Assembly (NCBI GenBank): GCA_947455015.1
Contig: CANGMY010000101.1
Coordinates: forward strand, 1-5,936
Source: Microthrixaceae bacterium
GTDB lineage: Bacteria > Actinomycetota > Acidimicrobiia > Acidimicrobiales > Acidimicrobilacustridaceae
DNA: 5,936 bases
Direction: 5' to 3'
Part shown: one piece after another, positions 1-5,886 of the stretch
Layout of the letters: every line of letters starts with the position of its first letter
How positions within the stretch are numbered: the first letter of the stretch is position 1
Program-made: the position numbers and the translations under genes
The notes under the pieces: model-generated
Told to the model about the DNA's origin: nothing
Databases searched by the model: none
What the model saw: the letters and a program-made list of their open reading frames with translations, nothing else

Positions 1-473
1 AGCGGTTGCACGGGATCGGACTGTGTGCCGACTGCCCACGTGGCTGGCATTTCTGGTCGGTACACCGAATACCGATCGAACAATTCGGCAATGCGTTGCG
101 CTGTGGCGAAGGGGCTCTTGGCCTCGGCGAACCCTGGAGCCAACGACGGTTCGGCCGTGAGCAACCCGAGCAATGTCCAACGCAGGCGCTTGACCGACCA
201 AGGGTCGTCGGCTGCCCGCTCGGTGCCGATGGCATGAAGGTTGAACTCATTGGGGAACCAGAAGTGAACGTTGGTGAGGATGGCCTCGCCGTGACCACTC
301 GTGTCGAGCAGGTGACCAAGCTGTTCGATGAGCCAATCGCGGGTGCCAGCAGTGGGAACCACCACGATGTCGGGCAGGAATGGGTCGGCCAGCGGCTCGC
401 GCAAACGGTCGGCCAAAAGCGGCAGCAATTGCTGCGCTGATTGCGCGGAAAAGACCTTCGAACTGGCCGCCAC
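1..473 (-). CDS. recC: RecC, exodeoxyribonuclease V gamma subunit (N-terminal part, cut by window edge)
   Basis: RecC is the non-catalytic, helicase-like subunit of RecBCD, the cytoplasmic nuclease/helicase that processes double-strand DNA ends and in well-studied species recognises Chi. Only the first 157 codons are present; the frame is open to the left edge. Visible family features are PLADPFLPDIVVVPTAGTRDWL at about residues 27-48 (counterpart of the E. coli stretch ending in QSTGMAQWL), a DPWSVKRLRW block near 90-99, and the strongly diagnostic ELFDRYSVYRPEMPATW near 130-146 (E. coli has LFDQYLVYRPDW). The start is uncertain. The frame is open for 17 codons above this GTG, back to a TGA at 525-527, but holds no ATG, GTG or TTG. 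Those codons include Gln-Leu-Gln-Val-Val, which resembles the first beta strand of RecC proteins. No strong Shine-Dalgarno sequence is visible. The gene probably belongs to a separate recombination locus (recB and recD may follow). Identity is confident; the exact start is not. Confidence 0.88.
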   Translation of the reverse strand, partial: MAASSKVFSAQSAQQLLPLLADRLREPLADPFLPDIVVVPTAGTRDWLIEQLGHLLDTSGHGEAILTNVHFWFPNEFNLHAIGTERAADDPWSVKRLRWTLLGLLTAEPSLAPGFAEAKSPFATAQRIAELFDRYSVYRPEMPATWAVGTQSDPVQP

Positions 474-588
474 TACCTGAAGCTGCCTGTCGTTGGTGTT
501 TCGATCTTCCGCCGCGTCGTCACCTCAGTGACGATAGACGGCCCCTGTGACAGTCGCCGTGGCGCTTCGCCTTCTCCGCGCGTTTGTG
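474..588. other. Intergenic gap between luxR-type gene and recC
   Basis: This 115-nt stretch separates two minus-strand genes. It holds one clear short inverted repeat (517-534) and a minor GGCG/CGCC stem near 560-570. I see no T-tract after either stem on the minus strand, so no intrinsic terminator can be called. I could not find a convincing -35/-10 pair for recC. Whether recC is co-transcribed with the regulator is open. Confidence 0.5.
517..534. repeat. Short perfect inverted repeat upstream of recC
   Basis: TCGTCAC at 517-523 and GTGACGA at 528-534 are exact reverse complements around a 4-nt loop (CTCA). The element lies 44 nt upstream of the assigned recC GTG start. On the minus strand the loop contains the TGA that closes the recC frame upstream. 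No U-tract follows, so a protein-binding site or leader-mRNA hairpin is more likely than a terminator. Arms of 7 bp can occur by chance. Confidence 0.4.
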
Positions 589-1302
589 TCAGTGAGATGT
601 GAGGAACATCGACGAAGCCACAACGCGTCGATTCATCGAAGGGTTATCGCTCAGCCCCAACTTGGCGAAGATCTTTCGTACATGAACTTCCACCGTTCGT
701 TCCGAAAGAAAGAGTTCATCGGCGATTCCGCTGTTTGAGCGCCCATTTGCGAGCAAGGCATACACACGGTGTTCGGCGGGCGTCAGTTGGGCTCGAGTCA
801 GTTCGCCAGTCGGCTCAATAAAGAGGGGGTCAATGACTTGTCCGCCTTCAAGCGACATTCGCAATGCCGACGAAACGGCTCCCACCGTTGAAGGGCGGCC
901 GGCATCGAGCAACGCCACTCCGCTCTTGCGCAGATTCAGTTGCAGCGCTGACCTCACCGGCACATTGGGGCGAGCCAGAACCACCATGGGGACATCGAGC
1001 GGGACCGACCGCAATCGAACATCCCAACCACTCCCCAAATAGTCGGCGTAGGTCGGGGGCGGCAGAAGAACAAGTGGCATCGAAGCCTCGGCGGTCTCGC
1101 CCCCCACGATGTGGGTGGTTCCAGGGAAGCCTTCGGCCTCGAGGTGGCCCCGAAGGAGCTCCCCTGCCAATGGATCCCAGCTAATGATTGTTGGCGGAGT
1201 CGAGGCCAAAATGGCCTCGACTCGCACTGATTCCCGCTCCATGGCACCCGCCGCCGTAGGTATGTCGCCATCTTGGCCGTTTGTGGTCCGCCCACGTACC
1301 AA
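589..1302 (-). CDS. LuxR/NarL-type transcriptional regulator with degenerate receiver-like domain
   Basis: This is a 237-residue cytoplasmic DNA-binding protein. The C-terminal LuxR (GerE) helix-turn-helix spans about residues 171-232: LTPAEHRVYALLANGRSN, then IADELFLSERTVEVHVRKIF (recognition helix around SERTVEVHVRK) and AKLGL. Residues 37-160 resemble a receiver fold (PTIISWD strand, PLAGELLRGHLEAEGF helix, PLVLLPPP and VPMVVLAR strands). The end of the third strand, where the phospho-acceptor Asp should sit, reads Leu-Leu-Pro-Pro-Pro (79-83), so normal phosphorelay control is unlikely. No histidine kinase is visible. The start is ambiguous: TTG at 1302 has a modest GAAGAAG about 8 nt upstream, while ATG at 1242 (Met21) would also keep the whole receiver-like fold. 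The gene lies downstream of, and parallel to, the ABC exporter genes, with a dyad in the gap, so it may control them or itself; that is inference. Confidence 0.85.
   Translation of the reverse strand: MVRGRTTNGQDGDIPTAAGAMERESVRVEAILASTPPTIISWDPLAGELLRGHLEAEGFPGTTHIVGGETAEASMPLVLLPPPTYADYLGSGWDVRLRSVPLDVPMVVLARPNVPVRSALQLNLRKSGVALLDAGRPSTVGAVSSALRMSLEGGQVIDPLFIEPTGELTRAQLTPAEHRVYALLANGRSNSGIADELFLSERTVEVHVRKIFAKLGLSDNPSMNRRVVASSMFLTSH
1197..1223. repeat. Perfect 12-bp inverted repeat, 3-nt loop, inside 5' part of the luxR-type gene
   Basis: GAGTCGAGGCCA (1197-1208) and TGGCCTCGACTC (1212-1223) are exact reverse complements separated by AAA. On the minus strand this encodes residues 26-36 of the LuxR-type protein (from Val26 to Pro36), just before the receiver-like fold. 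It is 17 nt downstream of the alternative ATG start at 1242. In mRNA it would form a strong GC-rich hairpin. No U-tract follows on either strand, so it is not a typical terminator. It could be an autoregulatory operator or a translation-modulating hairpin. Confidence 0.75.
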
Positions 1303-1330
1303 GAATGACGCTTCTTCGTTAATTTACGAG

Positions 1331-1359
1331 GTAACGCACGTAGTGATACGTGTTGTTAC
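1331..1359. promoter_or_regulatory. Imperfect dyad upstream of luxR-type gene (candidate operator)
   Basis: GTAACGCACGTA (1331-1342) and TACGTGTTGTTAC (1347-1359) form an inverted repeat around GTGA. The reverse complement of the right arm is GTAACAACACGTA, so the arms match except for a one-base insertion and one substitution. The element sits in the 72-nt gap between the permease stop and the regulator start, ending 28 nt before the TTG at 1302. A weak -10-like TAAATT lies just downstream on the minus strand (about 1322-1327), with no good -35 match, so the dyad would overlap or flank a promoter if one exists. A-T-rich flanks without a T-run argue against a terminator. Confidence 0.45.
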
Positions 1360-1374
1360 TTATTCCACTCCTAC

Positions 1375-2157
1375 CTATGCATCTCGGGTGCGCAGCAGCA
1401 CCCACCCGATGAGGCAAGCCCCAAGCGGATAGGCCAGGAACACGAAAAGTCCGACGCCCGTCGAGAGTGAAGGGCGGGTGCTCGTGATGTGGAACAGCGT
1501 CTGACCGGCCGGGCTTGGCAAGTACTTCGAGATGTCGTCGTTCCATGGGGAGGGAAGCAACTCCACCAACTGCGGAAGGATCATCACGCTCGCAACGAGC
1601 ACCGCAATCGCCCCAGCGGTCCGGCGCAGGATCACTCCCAGTCCAAGACCGAAGATGCCGATGCCGGCGAGATAGAGCCCGCCACCAAGAACCGCACGCA
1701 ACGCACCCGGATCAGTAAGAGATGCCGACGACTTCGACGAAAGAATCGCCTGGCCGAGAAAGAACGCGGCGAAGCTCGAAATTTCGCCGACGACAAGACT
1801 GGCGAGAAAAAACACCTTCATCTTGGCCAACAACACCGTTCCCCGTGTTGGAGTCGCGGCGAACGTCGCCCGAATCTGACCGGTTCCGTATTCCGATGTC
1901 ATCACGAGCACACCAAGCACTCCGATAGCGAGTTGTGACAAGAAAATTCCGTTGAGGCTGAATCCGATCGGTTCGAAGATCAGCTGTGCTCCACGTCCCA
2001 TGCGATCCCATCGAGCAACGCGGGTCGAACAAAACAACGCTGAAAGTCCAACGGTGATGGCCATAGTGATAGCGAGCGCCCAAAGCGTTGACCGCACTGA
2101 TCGAAGCTTCACCCATTCGGCGCGCACGTTGGCCCAGAGAACAATGATCGATTCCAT
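1375..2157 (-). CDS. ABC-2 type transporter permease
   Basis: This 260-residue membrane subunit pairs with the ATPase encoded immediately upstream. About six membrane helices are visible: near 23-43, 70-88, 109-138, 155-177, 180-201 and 233-256. The cytoplasmic N-terminus carries EWVKLRSVRSTLWAL (14-28), typical of actinobacterial ABC-2 permeases. The loop after the second helix has TSEYGTGQIRATFAATPTR (87-105), the conserved cytoplasmic segment of this family. Length is normal for a DrrB/NatB-like half-size permease. The ATG at 2157 shares its A with the TAA of the ATPase gene (TAATG), which implies translational coupling and supports this start; a G-rich GGGGGT lies about 9 nt upstream. The gene ends in TAG at 1375-1377. 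The substrate cannot be read from sequence; relatives export antibiotics, lipids, ions or peptides. Confidence 0.9.
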   Translation of the reverse strand: MESIIVLWANVRAEWVKLRSVRSTLWALAITMAITVGLSALFCSTRVARWDRMGRGAQLIFEPIGFSLNGIFLSQLAIGVLGVLVMTSEYGTGQIRATFAATPTRGTVLLAKMKVFFLASLVVGEISSFAAFFLGQAILSSKSSASLTDPGALRAVLGGGLYLAGIGIFGLGLGVILRRTAGAIAVLVASVMILPQLVELLPSPWNDDISKYLPSPAGQTLFHITSTRPSLSTGVGLFVFLAYPLGACLIGWVLLRTRDA

Positions 2158-3107
2158 TAGTTCGGACCCCCAGCGCTCGTTGTTGAGGGGGGCGGTGGTG
2201 GCTTGAGTTCGGTTTGATATTCGCCGGAATCATGCGTGAGTTCCATGAAGGCCTGTTCAAGCGACGCAGCCTGCGGTGAAAGTTCGTGCAGAACGACAGC
2301 GTTATCCGCAGCCAACTGGCCAATGCGTTCAATGCTCACTTTGCGAATGCGCAACGCGTGATCGACATCGGTCGAAACTTCTGCGCCTTCAGCAGTGAGA
2401 ACTGACATTAATCGCGACACCTCGGGCGTACGCACAAGAACATGACTACTCGAACTGCCCGCCACAACATCGGCAACAGAACCCTGAGAAATAAGGCGAC
2501 CAGCACCAATGACGATGAGGTGATCAGCAGTTAACGCCATCTCGCTCATCAAGTGACTCGAGACCAACACCGTGCGACCTTCGGCGGCCAGGCTGCGTAA
2601 AAAAGAGCGCACCCACACGATGCCTTCGGGATCAAGACCGTTCACCGGTTCATCGAGCAAAAGTGTTTGCGGATCACCCAACATCGCTGCGGCGATCCCG
2701 AGTCGTTGACCCATTCCTAACGAAAAACCACCAGCACGCTTCTTCGCAACCGCGGAAAGGCCGACGAGTTCAAGAACTTCATCAACACGTTTACGCGGAA
2801 TACGATTGGAATCGGCAAGCCACTGCAAGTGCCCACGCGCAGTACGCGCAGGGTGGACGGATTTTGCTTCGAGGAGCGATCCCACTTCGTGTAACGGGAA
2901 ACGAATGTCTCGGTAGCGACGACCATTGACCTTCGCTGAACCAGAGGTGGGTGAATCGAGGTCGAGAATCATGCGCATCGTGGTCGACTTGCCTGCGCCG
3001 TTCGGCCCGAGAAAGCCCGTGACCTGGCCAGATGGAATCGACATCGTCAGATGATCGACAGCGAGTTTGTCGCCGTAACGCTTCGTGAGTTCTGTTGTTT
3101 CGATCAC
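2157..3107 (-). CDS. ABC transporter ATP-binding protein (BcrA/DrrA-like)
   Basis: This 316-residue cytoplasmic ATPase should power the downstream ABC-2 permease. In order: Walker A GPNGAGKST (34-42); a Q-loop region VGSLLEAKSVHP (75-86) with Glu in the usual Gln position, common in BcrA-like ATPases; the signature FSLGMGQRLGIA (128-139) instead of LSGGQ, also usual for this subfamily; Walker B TLLLDEP (148-154); D-loop GLDP (157-160); and the switch His in VSSHLMSE (182-189). A C-terminal accessory domain of about 90 residues follows, ending in a five-proline run (303-307) and a short polar tail. The GTG start at 3107 is the only start codon between the body and an in-frame TGA nine codons upstream. 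It has no clear Shine-Dalgarno sequence, which fits coupling to the small ORF that overlaps it by 4 nt. Confidence 0.93.
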   Translation of the reverse strand: MIETTELTKRYGDKLAVDHLTMSIPSGQVTGFLGPNGAGKSTTMRMILDLDSPTSGSAKVNGRRYRDIRFPLHEVGSLLEAKSVHPARTARGHLQWLADSNRIPRKRVDEVLELVGLSAVAKKRAGGFSLGMGQRLGIAAAMLGDPQTLLLDEPVNGLDPEGIVWVRSFLRSLAAEGRTVLVSSHLMSEMALTADHLIVIGAGRLISQGSVADVVAGSSSSHVLVRTPEVSRLMSVLTAEGAEVSTDVDHALRIRKVSIERIGQLAADNAVVLHELSPQAASLEQAFMELTHDSGEYQTELKPPPPPSTTSAGGPN

Positions 3108-3148
3108 AAGTGCTGATTCGTGGTGGTGTCGTCATTCGTGGTTGCCAT
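3104..3148 (-). CDS. Possible 14-codon small ORF coupling DUF5666 gene to the ATPase
   Basis: ATG at 3148 opens a 14-residue frame, MATTNDDTTTNQHL, closed by a TGA at 3104-3106. The ATG begins 2 nt after the TGA of the preceding DUF5666 gene. Its stop overlaps the ATPase start in the classic GTGA arrangement. A GGTGA lies about 8 nt before the ATG, inside the end of the upstream gene. The peptide has no hydrophobic segment and I do not recognise it. It may be a translation-coupling leader rather than a functional peptide, or a chance frame in a 43-nt gap. Confidence 0.35.
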   Translation of the reverse strand: MATTNDDTTTNQHL

Positions 3149-3150
3149 GA

Positions 3151-4134
3151 TCAGTTCACCGTTGTCCCGGTCGTGCCGTTCTGATTGTTCCGGCCACCGC
3201 CGCCACCGGCACCGCCGAATCCTCCACCAAAGCCGCCGATACCGCCGGCACCTTCTGAAATGCGCGTCGCTGTGACAACGCCCTTCGAATCAGCTTGACC
3301 GACCACGGTGACGGTGTCGCCCGTCTTCAAGTCCTTCAACGAGCCGGTCTTGGTCTTGGTGATCTTGGTCGCCGACGACACGGTGACGGTCGAGGTCGTG
3401 CCTGTTCGCCCAGTAATCGTGATCGTGGAACCCTTGATTGCCGTGACCTGACCGAACGTCCCAATGTTCGGACGCTGACCGTTTGCGCCAGCTGCTCCTT
3501 GACCGTTGGGCGCTTGACCATCGGGAGCACCACGGAACTGACCGTTCGGTACGCCCGTCGGGGCTTGACCATTGGGTAAGGCGGGAAGCGAATCGCCGGT
3601 TTGGCCAGTACCGCGAGTGCGGCCGGTTCCGTTGGGACCATTCTGACCGTTCTGCCCATTTGTTACCGCAGTTGCATCACCCATATCGGTGATCTGATCA
3701 GCAGCGGTATCAGTGCCAGTCGTGGTTCCTTGCACAGAAATCTGATCGCCCACTGCGATGTCGGAAATCGTTCCGTCGATCGTGAGGCTCACTGTCGTCG
3801 AAGAATTGGTGACAACGTTCGTAATCGTTCCGTCAGTCGCAGTCACTGCCAGCTTTGATCCAGTGATTGAGTCGATGGTGCCGCGAGTGAAACCGCCGGC
3901 TCGGCCGCCCGGTCGACCGTTCGCGCCGTTGGCCGGCGAACTCGATGATGCCGCGTTCGCTTTCGATGACGAGCTACCGCGGCTCAGAACAAAAATCGCT
4001 CCACCGGCGATGAGCAGCGTGACCACGCTAGCGATGATCCACGTCCGTGCTGATGGTCCCTTTTTCGGTGCTGGCACGTTCGCGCTCACGACCTGAGAGT
4101 CCGGCGGAGTTGTTGGAGGTACTTGATCAGTCAT
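3151..4134 (-). CDS. Membrane-anchored protein with two DUF5666-like domains
   Basis: This 327-residue protein has a Pro-rich cytoplasmic N-terminus (1-31), one membrane helix at about 32-51 (WIIASVVTLLIAGGAIFVL), and the rest predicted outside the membrane. After a Ser/Gly/Asn linker come two related beta-rich units, residues 82-150 and 227-294. They share the layout [RF]G-x-[VI]-xx-I-x-GS-x-[IL]-x-[IV]-T, then a GT-rich strand, then L/I-xx-GD-x-[VI]-[ST]-V, as in DUF5666-type small beta domains. Between them is an Asn-Gly-Gln-rich linker (159-222), and the C-terminus is glycine-rich (295-327). ATG at 4134 has an excellent AGGAG at 6-nt spacing. The role is unknown. Its place between a MacAB-like adaptor and a second ABC exporter suggests an envelope accessory protein, which is inference. 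There is no catalytic signature and no cysteine or lipobox. Confidence 0.85.
   Translation of the reverse strand: MTDQVPPTTPPDSQVVSANVPAPKKGPSARTWIIASVVTLLIAGGAIFVLSRGSSSSKANAASSSSPANGANGRPGGRAGGFTRGTIDSITGSKLAVTATDGTITNVVTNSSTTVSLTIDGTISDIAVGDQISVQGTTTGTDTAADQITDMGDATAVTNGQNGQNGPNGTGRTRGTGQTGDSLPALPNGQAPTGVPNGQFRGAPDGQAPNGQGAAGANGQRPNIGTFGQVTAIKGSTITITGRTGTTSTVTVSSATKITKTKTGSLKDLKTGDTVTVVGQADSKGVVTATRISEGAGGIGGFGGGFGGAGGGGGRNNQNGTTGTTVN
3469..3660 (-). repeat. Degenerate Asn-Gly-Gln coding repeat
   Basis: Within the DUF5666 gene, residues 159-222 repeat the unit (P)NGQ or DGQ about eight times with variable spacers (for example NGQNGQNGPNG, LPNGQAPTG, VPNGQF, APDGQAPNGQG, GANGQRPN). On the plus strand this appears as recurrent TTGACC[GA]T[TC][CG]GG-like words. 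The pattern looks like an expanded low-complexity linker and could vary in length between strains. Confidence 0.7.
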
Positions 4135-4140
4135 TTATTA

Positions 4141-4145
4141 CTCCT
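4141..4145 (-). promoter_or_regulatory. Strong ribosome binding site of the DUF5666 gene
   Basis: AGGAG (plus-strand CTCCT) lies 6 nt before the ATG at 4134. It is the clearest Shine-Dalgarno sequence in the window, and it sits in the 66-nt gap after the adaptor gene. This suggests the DUF5666 protein is translated independently rather than by coupling. No convincing promoter or terminator hairpin was found in the rest of this gap. Confidence 0.7.
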
Positions 4146-4200
4146 GCTTTTGCGATGTTAGGGACGTAAAAAGAAGTGACGCGGATTCTGTGCGAGGTGG

Positions 4201-5886
4201 TCAGCCTCCGGGTCGGGCACCGCCACCAAAGTTGCCGCCGCCAGTCGCTCCACCGAAGTTGGCCCCACTTGGCGGGGCTCCACCAGGTATGGCGCCGCCT
4301 GTCGTTCCTGAGATCACCTGGCCATTCGGAAGACGGATCTGGTTACTTGTCGAACTTGAACTCTTTGTGGCCGACCCGGGAAGCGGTTCGCGTAGATCAG
4401 CAAGAACGACCTTGGCTCCGCTTTCGAGACCGCTCGTAATTTGCGTGAGATCAGTTCCCACAATTCCGATCTGCACTTCGGTCGATGTCACGATTGATCC
4501 GTTCAAAACATTGACTGTTTGTGTTGCACCATCGACATGAACTGAAGAGGTCGGAACCGAAAGCGCGTTCTTTGCCGTTGCCGTGATGATTGAGGCCGTG
4601 CCGATGCTGCCATTGCGCAATTCCGCTGGTTGGTCCGATAACGCAATGATCACTCGATAGGTCGCGGCACCACTTGATGAAACGGGTTGAATGGAGATCT
4701 GTGCGACCAGACCACGTAACGCACGATCGAAACCATCGGGCAACACCGTCGCCACCTGGCCAACGCGCACCTTTGGAATTTGATCGACGCTAAGCGTCAG
4801 ACTTGATTCAAACCCGCCAGTTGCAGCGATGATGATCGTCGCGGTGGTCGAAGCAGCGGTCACACTTTGCCCGGCCACGATGGTCACCTGAACAACGGTG
4901 CCGTCAATCGGACTCGAAATGGTTGATTGCGCAATCGCTTGCTCGGCAACCGTCACCGCTTGTTGTGCGGAATCGACCGCAGCCTGATCGGACGCAATAT
5001 CGGCGGCCGTCGGTACTGCCGCAGTCGGCCCACCCGTTCGACTCGCGCCACCCGTGGTTGATCCGGGAACCGTTGTCACTGGGCTACCGCTACCACCACC
5101 AGATCCGCCTGCCGCTGCTTGCTGACGCAGAAGGTTGTCGAGCGTCGTCATGTTGGTGGCAAGGGTTTGTTGGGCGGTTTGCACACTTGCTTGCGCCGTG
5201 GTCACTGCCGCGAGTGCGGTTTGGCATGCAGCGATCTGCGGAGCCGTCGAGGGCGACGTGCATGGAGTGACTGCTTGCGTGACTTTGGTATTCGCGTTGG
5301 TAATTGCCGAATCAACCTGACGTTGCGCACTGGTTACCTGGCGTTGCGCGGCCACGATCTGAGCGGTGAGTGATCCCCCACCACCTCCAGGAACTGGCGT
5401 TGAAGTGGTCGTGGTCGCAGCGTCGGCGGCAGCTGCGTCAACCGCCGCTGCTGCATCGGCAGCCGCGGTCTGAGCATCAAGCGCTTTCGACAATGTGAGT
5501 TCCGCATTGGCGAGAGTCGCTTGCCGTTGGTGAAGCGTGTCTTGCAACGAGACTGGGTCGAGAGAAGCGAGTGATTGTCCGGCAGTTACTACAGAACCAA
5601 GCGAAACATTGACTGACCGCACGTTGCCAGCACTCGGGAATGCAACGGTTGCTGAAGTCACCGGCTCAATTGCTTCGACAGCATTGATGGTCGCGAGGAC
5701 ATCGGCGTTGGCTGCTGTCGCGACTCGGTAACGCGATTCCGCAGAACCTGCCACCGTGGTCCAGATCAGGACTGTGATCGCTGCAAGAACGGCAAGCAAC
5801 GCGACAACGCGAAGCGAGCGTCCAAGACGGCTTCGACTGGACCCCGGCGCAAACGGATCGATTGTTGGTTCGATTGGAGCGGCCAT
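4201..5886 (-). CDS. HlyD/MacA-type membrane fusion (adaptor) protein
   Basis: This 561-residue adaptor has a cytoplasmic N-terminus, one membrane helix at about 25-46, and a large outer part. The two lipoyl/barrel-sandwich halves are clear: VAFPSAGNVRSVNVSLGSVV (81-100, continuing to about 110) and SSPIDGTVVQVTIVAGQSV (324-342). The beta-barrel (about 359-432) and membrane-proximal region (433-500, SVPTSSVHVDG) follow. Between the lipoyl halves lies about 210 residues of Ala/Gln/Thr-rich helix, broken by two Gly/Pro/Thr linkers (158-171 and 259-291) and a loop bracketed by Cys209 and Cys221. The C-terminus (about 525-561) is a Gly/Pro/Asn tail. In MacAB systems this protein joins the MacB permease to outer envelope partners; in monoderm actinomycetes the role is less defined. 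The start overlaps the upstream macB stop by 1 nt and has a GAGGA at 7-nt spacing, so the two are coupled. Substrate unknown. Confidence 0.9.
   Translation of the reverse strand: MAAPIEPTIDPFAPGSSRSRLGRSLRVVALLAVLAAITVLIWTTVAGSAESRYRVATAANADVLATINAVEAIEPVTSATVAFPSAGNVRSVNVSLGSVVTAGQSLASLDPVSLQDTLHQRQATLANAELTLSKALDAQTAAADAAAAVDAAAADAATTTTSTPVPGGGGGSLTAQIVAAQRQVTSAQRQVDSAITNANTKVTQAVTPCTSPSTAPQIAACQTALAAVTTAQASVQTAQQTLATNMTTLDNLLRQQAAAGGSGGGSGSPVTTVPGSTTGGASRTGGPTAAVPTAADIASDQAAVDSAQQAVTVAEQAIAQSTISSPIDGTVVQVTIVAGQSVTAASTTATIIIAATGGFESSLTLSVDQIPKVRVGQVATVLPDGFDRALRGLVAQISIQPVSSSGAATYRVIIALSDQPAELRNGSIGTASIITATAKNALSVPTSSVHVDGATQTVNVLNGSIVTSTEVQIGIVGTDLTQITSGLESGAKVVLADLREPLPGSATKSSSSTSNQIRLPNGQVISGTTGGAIPGGAPPSGANFGGATGGGNFGGGARPGG

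Noticed and set aside
6..440. Plus-strand open frame of 144 codons
   Set aside because: It lies antisense to a frame with unmistakable RecC motifs and shows no family features of its own.
517..534. Inverted repeat considered as a terminator of the luxR-type gene
   Set aside because: The stem is only 7 bp and no U-tract follows on the minus strand, so it was kept only as a repeat.
1489..1938. Plus-strand open frame of 149 codons, rich in Arg/Lys/Glu/His
   Set aside because: It is the antisense shadow of the ABC-2 permease, whose membrane helices and conserved loop are clear.
1712..2332. Minus-strand open frame of 206 codons overlapping both ABC genes
   Set aside because: It crosses the coupled ATPase/permease junction in a third frame and has no coherent domain; both overlapped genes have strong motifs.
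3469..3660. Regularly spaced TTGACC-like words considered as a CRISPR-like or DNA-level repeat array
   Set aside because: The spacing is irregular and follows codons for Asn-Gly-Gln, so it is a coding low-complexity repeat.
4135..4200. Gap between adaptor and DUF5666 gene considered for a terminator or promoter
   Set aside because: No stable hairpin and no convincing -35/-10 pair; only a strong ribosome binding site is supported.
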